Below, in pieces: positions 9,003-17,007 of a stretch of 64,000 nucleotides of DNA. Under the pieces are notes generated by a model, which did not search any database, was not told the origin of the DNA, and saw nothing but the letters and a program-made list of their open reading frames with translations. Location of the stretch: NCBI RefSeq assembly GCF_005870035.1, contig NZ_SWJG01000001.1:1165639-1229638 (forward strand). The letters run 5' to 3'. This stretch comes from Spirosoma lacussanchae (GTDB taxonomy: Bacteria; Bacteroidota; Bacteroidia; Cytophagales; Spirosomataceae). The translations under genes and the position numbers were made by a program. How positions within the stretch are numbered: the stretch's first letter is position 1; every line of letters starts with the position of its first letter.

Positions 9003-10418
9003 ATGAACACGCTGACGCCGACCCCCACTTTTCTCTCCGACGATTTTCTGCTGCAGACCGATACGGCACGACGGCTTTATCACGATTACGCCCGATCAAT
9101 GCCGATTATCGATTACCATTGCCACCTGCCGCCCGATCAGATTGCGCAGGACCGGCAGTTCGACACCATAACCCAGCTCTGGCTCTACGGAGATCACTAC
9201 AAGTGGCGGGCTATGCGGACGCACGGAATCGATGAGCGCTACTGCACCGGCGATGCCAGCGACTGGGAAAAGTTTGAAAAATGGGCCGAAACGGTGCCGT
9301 ATACGCTGCGGAACCCGCTCTACCACTGGACGCACCTGGAGCTCCGCAATCCGTTCGGCATTACCGATGTGCTCAGCCCGGCTACAGCCCGCGACACCTA
9401 CGACCGCTGCAACGAGCAGCTACCCCAGTTGTCGACCCGGCAGCTGCTGACTCATTTCGACGTACGGGTGGTCTGCACCACCGACGATCCGCTCGATTCG
9501 CTCGAGTACCACCGCGCTATTGCCCAGAGTCGGTTCGATGTTAAAATTCTGCCTACGTTCCGCCCCGACAAAGCGATGGCTGTTGACGACCCAAGGGCAT
9601 TCCGGGCTTATGTTCAGAAGCTGAGCGCCCTGAGCAACCGCGATATACGTACCCTGGCCGATTATCTCGACGCGCTGAAAGCCCGGCACGATTACTTTGC
9701 CGACATGGGCTGCCGTTTGTCTGACCACGGGCTCGAGTACATTGATGCTGTGGCTTATACGGAGAGCGAGGTACAGACCATTTTCAATACCCTGACCCAG
9801 ACTGAGCAACCACTCAGTCCCGACCAGATGGCCCGGTTTCGGTCGTTCATGCTGGTGCAGTTTGCCGAGTGGGATCACGAAAAAGGCTGGACGCAGCAGT
9901 TTCATCTGGGTGCGTTGCGGAACAACAACCGTCGGCGGCTTCGTGAGCTTGGCCCCGATACGGGTTGGGACTCGATCGGCGATTTTCAGCAGGCGGCCTC
10001 GCTGTCGCGTTTTCTGGGTGGCCTCGACGACCGGAATAAGCTGGCTAAAACCATTCTTTACAACCTCAATCCTGCCGATAACGAAGTGATTGCTACCATG
10101 ATCGGTAACTTCAACGATGGGTCGGTGCGTGGCAAAGTACAGTTCGGGTCGGGCTGGTGGTTCCTCGATCAGAAAGACGGGATGGAGAAGCAGATCAACG
10201 CCCTGTCGAATATGGGTCTGCTGAGCGCCTTTGTGGGTATGCTAACCGATTCCAGAAGCTTCCTGTCTTACAGCCGACACGAGTACTTCCGCCGGATTCT
10301 GTGCAACATCTTCGGAAACGACGTCGAGAACGGCGAGTTGCCGGCCGATATCGACTGGATTGGCCAGATCGTGCAGGACATCTGTTACCGGAACGCTGAG
10401 CGGTATTTCGGGTTCTAA
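9003..10418 (+). CDS. uxaC: Glucuronate isomerase
   Basis: 471-aa member of the uronate isomerase family (amidohydrolase superfamily). It interconverts D-glucuronate and D-fructuronate, or galacturonate and tagaturonate, at the top of hexuronate breakdown. Hallmarks are the N-terminal DYHCHLPPDQIAQDRQF metal-binding motif (near 38-54), WRAMRTHGIDE, the TTDDPLDSLE segment, NFNDGSVRGKVQFGSGWWF and SYSRHEYFRRILC near the end. Length and order match full UxaC. No other hexuronate genes (uxuA/B, kdgK) are adjacent. The stop overlaps the convergent LytTR gene by 4 bases. Confidence 0.95.
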   Translation: MNTLTPTPTFLSDDFLLQTDTARRLYHDYARSMPIIDYHCHLPPDQIAQDRQFDTITQLWLYGDHYKWRAMRTHGIDERYCTGDASDWEKFEKWAETVPYTLRNPLYHWTHLELRNPFGITDVLSPATARDTYDRCNEQLPQLSTRQLLTHFDVRVVCTTDDPLDSLEYHRAIAQSRFDVKILPTFRPDKAMAVDDPRAFRAYVQKLSALSNRDIRTLADYLDALKARHDYFADMGCRLSDHGLEYIDAVAYTESEVQTIFNTLTQTEQPLSPDQMARFRSFMLVQFAEWDHEKGWTQQFHLGALRNNNRRRLRELGPDTGWDSIGDFQQAASLSRFLGGLDDRNKLAKTILYNLNPADNEVIATMIGNFNDGSVRGKVQFGSGWWFLDQKDGMEKQINALSNMGLLSAFVGMLTDSRSFLSYSRHEYFRRILCNIFGNDVENGELPADIDWIGQIVQDICYRNAERYFGF

Positions 10419-11224
10419 CAAACCGGGAAGTGCCGCAGGAACTCGTCTTTGTAGTTACGGCCGAGTGGTAGCGAGTGTCCGCCAACCATAACCTCGTGGT
10501 CGCTGAAGGAGTCAATCCGATCCAGGTTGACAACGAACGATCGGTGGGTGCGGGCCAGCCGGTTGGCCTGTAGCCGTTCGATCATCTGGCTCAGCGAGAG
10601 CCGCACTACGTACTTTCGACCCGTGGTGTTGATGGTCGTATAGATGTCGTCGGCTTCGAGGTACAGCACCTCACTCAACAATACTTTTACGAACTGATAA
10701 TTCTGTTTCACGAACAACGCATCGTTGATTCGCAGAATCGGCGCGGTTCGGCTGGGGTCTTTCTCCGGGGTCGGCTTCTCGCCGGTAAGCGGGCGTACTT
10801 TGGCTTCTGTAACCGGCGTAGCGGGTGGTTGGGGAGCCAAAATCCGCAATGAGAAGCTGTTGAGAGCCATTTCGATGGCCAAGCGCAGTTGCGAGCTGTC
10901 AAAGGGTTTGGTAATGTAGGCCGCCGGAAACGTTTCTTTGGCCCGGGCAATGGTCGAGCGGTCAGTGAGGGCCGTCAGATAAATTACCGGCACCTGCCGA
11001 ATGCTGACCAGCTGCCCAATGGTTTCGATGCCATCCCAGTCGCCCTTGATGGTAATATCGCACAGCACCAGATCCACCGGATTATGCTGAAACAGATCGA
11101 GAGCTTTTCGGCCGTTATTGGCCGTACCGACAACGTAGTACCCTTCGTCTTCGAGCATATCGCTCAGATCCATCGCCAGGATAGCTTCGTCTTCAACGAT
11201 CAGTATATTGATGCGATCCGTCAT
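10415..11224 (-). CDS. LytTR-family response regulator
   Basis: 269-aa two-component regulator. The receiver domain (residues 5-120) has the acidic pair Glu11/Asp12, phospho-acceptor Asp56 (LVLCDITIKGDWDG), YLTALTD and the conserved Lys in YITKPFD. After a ~40-residue Pro/Lys-rich linker comes a LytTR DNA-binding domain (about 165-269: FVKVLLSEVLYLEADDIYTTI through LARTHRSFVVNLDRI and LPLGRNYKDEFL). It starts 5 bases after the kinase stop, so both form one operon and very likely one signalling pair. The target genes are unknown. Confidence 0.93.
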   Translation of the reverse strand: MTDRINILIVEDEAILAMDLSDMLEDEGYYVVGTANNGRKALDLFQHNPVDLVLCDITIKGDWDGIETIGQLVSIRQVPVIYLTALTDRSTIARAKETFPAAYITKPFDSSQLRLAIEMALNSFSLRILAPQPPATPVTEAKVRPLTGEKPTPEKDPSRTAPILRINDALFVKQNYQFVKVLLSEVLYLEADDIYTTINTTGRKYVVRLSLSQMIERLQANRLARTHRSFVVNLDRIDSFSDHEVMVGGHSLPLGRNYKDEFLRHFPVC

Positions 11225-11229
11225 GATGA

Positions 11230-13044
11230 TCAGGCTGCGGCCCGTAGTTTGGTTTGAGGAATATAGAGCCGACAGAGGGTGCCGTTCTGCCGAATCAGTT
11301 CAAGCTGGCCATCCAGTTGCTCACTCAGGGAATAGATAAGCCGCTTGCCAAACGAGGTCCGATGGCCGGCCCGCTGCCAGTCGGCGGTATCGAGTCCGGG
11401 GCCATTGTCCTGCACTTCCAGCGTCAGGCCGGGCTGCGCCAGCCCATTCTGCCGGTGCAGGCTGATCCGCAGTTTCGGCCGCTGCACATCGGCATAGGCG
11501 TACTTGAAGGCATTGGTAACCAGTTCGTTCACAATGAGTCCGAGCGGCATGGCTACGTCGACATCCAGTTCGTTGAGTTCGATGTCGAGTTGCAGGTCGA
11601 AATCATCGGGAGCAAACCCGTACGCCCGCATGAGGCTCTCGCTGAGATCGGTCAGGAACTCGCTCATATTGACCGTAGATACCCGGTCGGTCTGGTATAG
11701 TCGCTGGTGAATCATCGACATTGCTTCTACCCGCTGCTGGCCAACCCGCACTGCAGCAATGGCTTTCTCGTCGTCGAGCCGGTTCGACTGAAGCCGGAGC
11801 AGGCTGGAAACAATGGCCAGGTTATTCTTGACCCGGTGATGCAGTTCTTTCATCATCAGTGTCAGCTGTTCTGACTGCTGCTGAATCTGAGCGCGGTTGC
11901 GCCGAATCCGGCGGTAGAAGACAAACAGGGTGCCCGATAGGATGGAAAGTAGTAAGATACCGGTGGCCCCGGCCCAGACCTGGCGGGTTTTTGCAGCATT
12001 TATGGCGTCCAGTACCTGAATCTGAGCCTGCTTTTCCTGCGTCTGAAAGCGTGCTTCCACCTCGGCCAGCTGGCGGTTCCGAATCTCGTTGAACACGCTG
12101 TCGTGAGCGGCTGTCCGCTGCTCGTAATAGGCGAGAGCCTGCCTGTAATTGCCCCGCTTCTGGTAGGTTTTGCTCAGATTGCCATAAATATCTTCCAGAA
12201 TGCTATACTTGCCGGCGCCGGTCTGTACGGCCCAGATCAAGGCCTGTTTACAATGAGCTTCCGCTTCGTCGAGTTTACCCTGCGGAATCAGAGCGTTCGG
12301 TATATTGGTATGGACATACCCTTCCAGAAACGTGTCTTTCGCCTGTTTGCTGTATGTCAGAATAGATCGGAAGATAGCTTCTGACTGTGCGTATTGTCCC
12401 AGGTTCTTGTAGGTAAGCGCCACGTTGATCAATACCCCGTAGTACGTGCTCCAATCCTTTTTCTGCCGGTAGTAATCTGCAATTTTCTGGTTGAGAACCA
12501 GCGCCCGGTCGTGCCGGTTGCTTTTGGCTTCTACGATCGCCAGTTCACCATCCAGCTCCATCAGCAAATCAATATTTCTGGACTGCTGCGCTACGGTAAC
12601 GGCCTGGTTCAGGTAGTGCCGGGCCATTTTGAGATCGTTCAGCCGGGTATAGGCTCCGCTGATGAACTTGAGGGTCCGGGCCACGTGGAAGGTGTTGCCG
12701 TACTGGCGCAGGTAGCCAAGTGCTTTCTGATAATACTGAATGGCTTCGCGCAGCTCGTTGGCCTGTTCATACCAGTAGCCGACCCCCCGGTAGGATAAGC
12801 CGATGGTACCAGGGTCGGGTTCTTTGGCCGTCAGCGATACATCCAGCGCTTCGAGGTAAGCCTGTTTGGCTGGGGCGAGCTGGCTGATCCGAACGAGGGA
12901 GTCGCCGATTTGGCGTAGGGTCCAGGCCTTGGTACTGTCGGGCGCGTGGTTTAGTGAATCGGGAAGAAATTGTTTCTGGGCAGAAGCCACGTAGCTGCCC
13001 AGGAGAGAGGTACAGACTAATAGCCAGGAGGTTAAAACATTCAT
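11230..13044 (-). CDS. TPR-containing sensor histidine kinase (HisKA_2 type)
   Basis: 604-aa sensor kinase. A signal peptide (about 1-22) leads into a periplasmic region of tetratricopeptide repeats (roughly 35-330; for example GLSYRGVGYWYEQANELREAI), a coiled stretch, one TM helix near 356-378, a HisKA_2 dimerisation domain with ELHHRVKNN (His402/403), and a C-terminal HATPase domain (NELVTNAFKYA N-box, DNGPGL, FGKRLI). This TPR-TM-HisKA_2 layout with a downstream LytTR regulator is common in Bacteroidota. The ligand sensed by the TPR part is unknown. Confidence 0.92.
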   Translation of the reverse strand: MNVLTSWLLVCTSLLGSYVASAQKQFLPDSLNHAPDSTKAWTLRQIGDSLVRISQLAPAKQAYLEALDVSLTAKEPDPGTIGLSYRGVGYWYEQANELREAIQYYQKALGYLRQYGNTFHVARTLKFISGAYTRLNDLKMARHYLNQAVTVAQQSRNIDLLMELDGELAIVEAKSNRHDRALVLNQKIADYYRQKKDWSTYYGVLINVALTYKNLGQYAQSEAIFRSILTYSKQAKDTFLEGYVHTNIPNALIPQGKLDEAEAHCKQALIWAVQTGAGKYSILEDIYGNLSKTYQKRGNYRQALAYYEQRTAAHDSVFNEIRNRQLAEVEARFQTQEKQAQIQVLDAINAAKTRQVWAGATGILLLSILSGTLFVFYRRIRRNRAQIQQQSEQLTLMMKELHHRVKNNLAIVSSLLRLQSNRLDDEKAIAAVRVGQQRVEAMSMIHQRLYQTDRVSTVNMSEFLTDLSESLMRAYGFAPDDFDLQLDIELNELDVDVAMPLGLIVNELVTNAFKYAYADVQRPKLRISLHRQNGLAQPGLTLEVQDNGPGLDTADWQRAGHRTSFGKRLIYSLSEQLDGQLELIRQNGTLCRLYIPQTKLRAAA

Positions 13045-13127
13045 AGAGGAAGGTAGGGAACTACAAGTGAACAGTCATTCATGTGTCAAGTTACTAAAAC
13101 TGCAACGTTCAGTATACTACTTTCTAG

Positions 13128-13165
13128 CGAATGGTATCGCTGTATGTTTGTCGGGATACCATTCG
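13128..13165. repeat. 11-bp inverted repeat between divergent genes
   Basis: CGAATGGTATC (13128-13138) and GATACCATTCG (13155-13165) are perfect inverted copies around a 16-base spacer. It lies between the kinase start (13044) and the condensation-like gene (13309), so it could be an operator for either. No promoter consensus is clear nearby. Confidence 0.4.
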
Positions 13166-13308
13166 ATGAAAATCGCTTACCCGCACGTTTTACTCGTTCG
13201 CCTACGTTGGCGGGCCGTTTACCGACAAGTGCTGCCTGTGCGTAGTGACAGGGCGTACCTTTCGGGTGGTATTTACTATGCTCATTACGCCTAAACCAAC
13301 GGGCCTAT

Positions 13309-14712
13309 ATGAAAAACTCATTTCCTCTTTTAACCACTTCCCTGCCATTACACCTGGCTCAGGAAGAACTTCTTAATCGACAACCGGGCCAGACTGGCAG
13401 CCCTGATCAGGCTGTCGGCGGCTGCCTGGTCTTAACGGGCTCACTCAATTACGCGCTGGTTCGTCGGGTCGTTGATCACCTGCCTGTCATGTTCGACGTA
13501 TTCCGCTGGCAGTTCGACCTGGCCGAAGCAGCACCGCGGGTAACGATCACCGACCAGTTTCGCCGACCCATCCTGCCACTACTCGACTGCAGCGAAAACC
13601 CCAATCCCCGCCAGGCTGCCGATGCCTGGGCCATAAACTGGTTCGTCAAGCCTTTCGATCTGGCCGACCGCCGATTCTTCGACTTAGCCCTGCTGCGGGT
13701 GTCCGATTACGAGCATCGGCTGCTGGTGCGGGGCCACCGCCTGCTACTCGACGACGCCGGCTTCGATCGACTCATACGCTACATCACCGAAGCTTACTCC
13801 GCTATGCAGGCCGACGAGCCTATGCCGTCGCAGGCGCCATCGTACGCTGACGAGGTAGAATCGGCCCGCGTTTACCTGAACAGCCTGGCCTATTCCGAAG
13901 ATCATGTCTACTGGCAGAAACAATTCGCCGATCTTCCGTCTCCGTTGTTAAACGAGCAGGCTACGGGGCAGTTTCTGACCCGGCAGCTGTACCGTCTACC
14001 GGCTGACGAAAGCTTCGGCCGTACGCTGAACCTGGCCGTGGCCAGCACAGGAGCCGCCCCTGCCGATCTGTTACTGGCCGCACTGACTATTTATTTCTCG
14101 CGCGCTGGCCAGCAGTCGGTCTGTGTATTTGGGCGGGTTGTAGCCGGTAGGCAGTCGAAGCGGCAACGCTCAACGCTGGGGCGTTTCGACTGCCTGTTAC
14201 CTATCCAGATCAAATACGACCCGGATCAGACTCTGCCTATGCTGCTGCGCACCATCAAGCGCCAGAGCCGGGCCGACGGCAGCCATCGGTTTTATCCGAT
14301 GAGCCACCTGATTCAGCGGCTTAGCGATACTAACGGGCCACAGGCCCGGCTCTTCGACGTGCTGGTGAAGCACATACCCCCGGTTCCGGTTTTTCCCATC
14401 GAGGGTCTCGAATGCCGGGTTGAGCGGTATGCCAGCGCCGAAGGCGATGTACCCCTGCAGCTGCTCTGGCGGGATAATGAAACCCAACGGTCGGCAAGCC
14501 TGCAGCTGATCGGCAATCCGGCTTATCTGAGTATGCGCGACGCCCGGAACCTGAGCTACTGTGTGGAGCACCTGCTGCTAGATTTTGCCCATCGGCCCGA
14601 AGCTGCCGTCGGTACGTTCGGGAGTACTGCCCCCTTAACCAGAACCCGGTCGGCTACTGCTTATACACGGTGCCATCCTTCATCACAAATCGGACGGCTT
14701 GCAATGTTTTGA
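13309..14712 (+). CDS. Stand-alone condensation-domain-like protein (degenerate)
   Basis: 467-aa protein resembling the NRPS condensation/CoA-dependent acyltransferase fold. Support: an N-terminal LPLHLAQEELLNRQ like the C1 motif, the VRGHRLLLDDAGF segment at the place of the catalytic HHxxxDG (first His replaced by Gly, final Gly by Asp), and a C-terminal FGRVVAGR...TLGRFDCLLPIQI region like motif C5. There are no adenylation or carrier domains here or next door. With the active-site motif eroded it may not condense; function unknown. Its last 59 bases overlap the convergent amidohydrolase gene, so the tail after ~440 may be recently acquired. Confidence 0.65.
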   Translation: MKNSFPLLTTSLPLHLAQEELLNRQPGQTGSPDQAVGGCLVLTGSLNYALVRRVVDHLPVMFDVFRWQFDLAEAAPRVTITDQFRRPILPLLDCSENPNPRQAADAWAINWFVKPFDLADRRFFDLALLRVSDYEHRLLVRGHRLLLDDAGFDRLIRYITEAYSAMQADEPMPSQAPSYADEVESARVYLNSLAYSEDHVYWQKQFADLPSPLLNEQATGQFLTRQLYRLPADESFGRTLNLAVASTGAAPADLLLAALTIYFSRAGQQSVCVFGRVVAGRQSKRQRSTLGRFDCLLPIQIKYDPDQTLPMLLRTIKRQSRADGSHRFYPMSHLIQRLSDTNGPQARLFDVLVKHIPPVPVFPIEGLECRVERYASAEGDVPLQLLWRDNETQRSASLQLIGNPAYLSMRDARNLSYCVEHLLLDFAHRPEAAVGTFGSTAPLTRTRSATAYTRCHPSSQIGRLAMF

Positions 14713-15931
14713 TTTGCTGCACGGGGTTTTCGTCCACGGCTATGATGTCGGCCAGTTTTCCCACTTCGATCGAGCCGATCTGGGTTTCCATCCCCAGTAG
14801 CCGGGCGTTATTGAGCAGGGCCGTTCGAATAGCTTCGACGGCAGGCATACCGGCTTCGACCATGTATTCGAACTCTTTGGCGTTATAGCCGTGGATAAAC
14901 ACGCCCGCATCGGTACCGAAGGCGATGTTGACCCCCGCCTTGTAGGCTTTGGCAAACGTATTCTGAATCTTGGGACCGATGGCCAGCGCCTTCGGCCGAA
15001 CCAGCGCCGGGTAGTAGCCGAACATACGGGCCGAATCAGCTACGGTTTTGCCGGCAATGATCGTCGGAACGTAGTAGGTGCCGTGTTTTTTGAAAAGCGC
15101 AATGGCTTCGTCGTCCATGTAGGTGCCGTGTTCGATGGTTTGAACGCCTGCCCGGATGGCTCGTTTCATGCCTTCGGCACCGTGGGCATGGGCAGCTACC
15201 GCAAATCCGTAATCTTTGGCTGCCACAACAATGGCTTTTACCTCTTCGTCGGTAAACTGCGGGCCTGACCCATCTTTAGCGTTGCTCAGAACGCCCCCCG
15301 TCGCGGTGATTTTAATCAGATCAGACCCTTCCTTGTAGCGTTGCCGGACGGCTTTATGGGCATCTTCGGCACTGTTGATTACGCCTTCGGCCGGACCCGG
15401 ATCGCCCATCAGATCCCGACGGTAGCCGTTGGTGGGGTCGGCATGGCCGCCGGTCGTTGCAATACTTTTCCCAACGGTCAGCACGCGCGGCCCTTCAATC
15501 AATCCCTGATTGATGGCATTGCGCAGGGAAATGTTGACCCCCGATCCGCCCAGGTCGCGCACGGTGGTGAAGCCGGCGAGCAGGGTCGTTCTGGCATGTT
15601 TGGCGGCTTTGTAGGCAATGTCGGGCACATTCTGCGTAAACTGATCGATCTGCCCTCCGCGCCGGGTCTCGGACTCGAGGTGAACGTGCATGTCGATCAG
15701 GCCGGGTAAAACCGTTTTGCTTTTCAGATCCAGGACCCGGTCGGCACCGGCGGGAGCCAGGTAGCCTTTCTGAACGGCCGTAATCTTGTTGCCTTCAACA
15801 ACCACCGTCATCTGGGGTTGCAGGTCATTACTGGTTCCGGTGAAAAGATTGCCGCAATGGAGCAGGGTCCGCTGGGCCAGCAGGGGAGTAGACAGCAGAC
15901 AGAGGCCTGCCAGCAGGTACAAGGTACGCAT
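14654..15931 (-). CDS. Secreted amidohydrolase family protein
   Basis: 425-aa metal-dependent amidohydrolase, close to imidazolonepropionase-like and Xaa-Pro dipeptidase enzymes. The signal peptide (MRTLYLLAGLCLLSTPLLAQ) fixes the start at ATG 15931; the longer frame runs into the upstream terminator hairpin. Metal ligands are visible in DMHVHLES, KITATGG (carboxylated-Lys region), AVAAHAHG, IEHGTYMDD and FGTDAGVF. The C-terminal GSIEVGKLADIIAVDENP is the typical composite domain. It probably acts in the periplasm or is lipidless-secreted; the substrate is unknown. Its 3' end overlaps the condensation-like gene by 59 bases. Confidence 0.88.
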   Translation of the reverse strand: MRTLYLLAGLCLLSTPLLAQRTLLHCGNLFTGTSNDLQPQMTVVVEGNKITAVQKGYLAPAGADRVLDLKSKTVLPGLIDMHVHLESETRRGGQIDQFTQNVPDIAYKAAKHARTTLLAGFTTVRDLGGSGVNISLRNAINQGLIEGPRVLTVGKSIATTGGHADPTNGYRRDLMGDPGPAEGVINSAEDAHKAVRQRYKEGSDLIKITATGGVLSNAKDGSGPQFTDEEVKAIVVAAKDYGFAVAAHAHGAEGMKRAIRAGVQTIEHGTYMDDEAIALFKKHGTYYVPTIIAGKTVADSARMFGYYPALVRPKALAIGPKIQNTFAKAYKAGVNIAFGTDAGVFIHGYNAKEFEYMVEAGMPAVEAIRTALLNNARLLGMETQIGSIEVGKLADIIAVDENPVQQIKTLQAVRFVMKDGTVYKQ

Positions 15932-15955
15932 GAAGTAGACGGTTAAGTACGAAAA

Positions 15956-15980
15956 AGGCCGCAACGGGTCGTTGCGGCCT
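15956..15980 (-). terminator. Intrinsic terminator of the 16011 lipoprotein gene
   Basis: AGGCCGCAACG and its exact complement flank a 3-base loop (11-bp stem). On the minus strand it is followed by TTTTTC. It separates the lipoprotein gene from the amidohydrolase gene. Confidence 0.8.
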
Positions 15981-16010
15981 GAAAAATACGAATTTTGCAG
16001 CTATGCTTTA

Positions 16011-16430
16011 CTACAGCCGGGCTATCTGAATGATGGCCTGCTGTTCGGGTCGTTCGTTGCCAACCGGGTAGGGGATGACCTCGCGCAGGATGACCTTATA
16101 CGTGACGTTGTCGAACAGCACCGTTGTCGAGTCTCTTCGGTCCGTCTGCCCCGGCTCCAGCACCAGTCTGCGCGTTTGGGCGTCTGTTCCTGCGTTGATC
16201 GTCACGGCGGCAACGGCCTGGCCGGCCCAAACACAGGTAACACCGGTTGGGCAGCGGCTATCGGTCAGGGAGTCGACGCGCACGGTCAGGCCAGACGCCA
16301 GCCGGGCTGATTTTTGAAAACCCAGGACCACTTTATCGGAGGGGGTGGCGTCTGATGTTTGCGACTGGCAGGCACAGAGCATACTCAGCCCGAGGAGCGG
16401 TGCCGCAAAAAAACGGATGAGCGATTTCAT
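16011..16430 (-). CDS. Small lipoprotein of unknown function
   Basis: 139-aa predicted lipoprotein starting at ATG 16430. The N-terminus MKSLIRFFAAPLLGLSMLCAC ends in a lipobox (LCAC), giving acylation at the Cys near residue 19. The mature part has a CPTGVTCVWAGQA segment with two Cys, VTINAG and VILREVIPYP strands, suggesting a small beta-rich envelope protein. The CPxxxxCxWAG pattern recurs in Bacteroidota lipoproteins of unknown role. It lies 64 bases downstream of the DUF4920 gene, possibly co-transcribed, and has its own terminator. Confidence 0.75.
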   Translation of the reverse strand: MKSLIRFFAAPLLGLSMLCACQSQTSDATPSDKVVLGFQKSARLASGLTVRVDSLTDSRCPTGVTCVWAGQAVAAVTINAGTDAQTRRLVLEPGQTDRRDSTTVLFDNVTYKVILREVIPYPVGNERPEQQAIIQIARL

Positions 16431-16494
16431 AGGAATGATGCGTGAGTAGTTGTCAGTCAGACCCACGCCGTTCCCGTATGGTTGCAAGCGTCCG

Positions 16495-16950
16495 TTATTT
16501 TTTCACGATGACCCCGTCGGCAACAAACGTCAGGGCCTTTTCGGGCTCCGTAATTTTCTCGATATCTTCTTTCGACTTACCGGCGTCCTGGGCGTAATGA
16601 CGGAGTTCGTCAACGGGCGTGACGCTGGTTTCGGCGGTTCCCTGAACCACGACTGTTTTACCGACAATGTCTTTCGGGACAAAGAAGCCGTAATCTTTGA
16701 AGGTTACCCGCATGGTCTGCCCATCGCCGGTTTTCACCTTCATCCAGCAGCCTTTTACCTTGCAGACCGACTCGACGGTACCTTCTACTTTGGCGGGCAT
16801 CTTTTCCTTGCTGCCCATCTGGGTGGCCAGTTCAGTAGCCTGAATAGCCCCTTTTTCGTTGATTTTCTTGCCGTGGTAACTGATCTCCTGCTGGGCAAAG
16901 GCCCCCGAAGACAGACCCAGCACTAAGCCGATGATGAGTAATTTCTTCAT
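16495..16950 (-). CDS. DUF4920 domain-containing secreted protein
   Basis: 151-aa protein with a signal peptide (MKKLLIIGLVLGLSSGAFAQ) and the DUF4920 core: KVEGTVESVCKVKGCWMKV, then MRVTFKDYGFFVPKDIVGKTVVVQGTA and a C-terminal ALTFVADGVIV strand. The family is a small OB-like periplasmic domain, and the paired Cys in VCKVKGCW suggests metal binding or a disulfide (inference). A -7-like box (minus-strand TACTTTTG at 16973-16980) lies 22 bases upstream of the start. Confidence 0.85.
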   Translation of the reverse strand: MKKLLIIGLVLGLSSGAFAQQEISYHGKKINEKGAIQATELATQMGSKEKMPAKVEGTVESVCKVKGCWMKVKTGDGQTMRVTFKDYGFFVPKDIVGKTVVVQGTAETSVTPVDELRHYAQDAGKSKEDIEKITEPEKALTFVADGVIVKK

Positions 16951-17007
16951 AATTCAGACTGTTATCTTTACCCAAAAGTACAAAGCAAACACCTAATACC
17001 GGTATTC

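Noticed and set aside
9420..9905. 161-codon frame antisense to uxaC
   Set aside because: UxaC is complete and well conserved on the plus strand; this is a GC-rich shadow.
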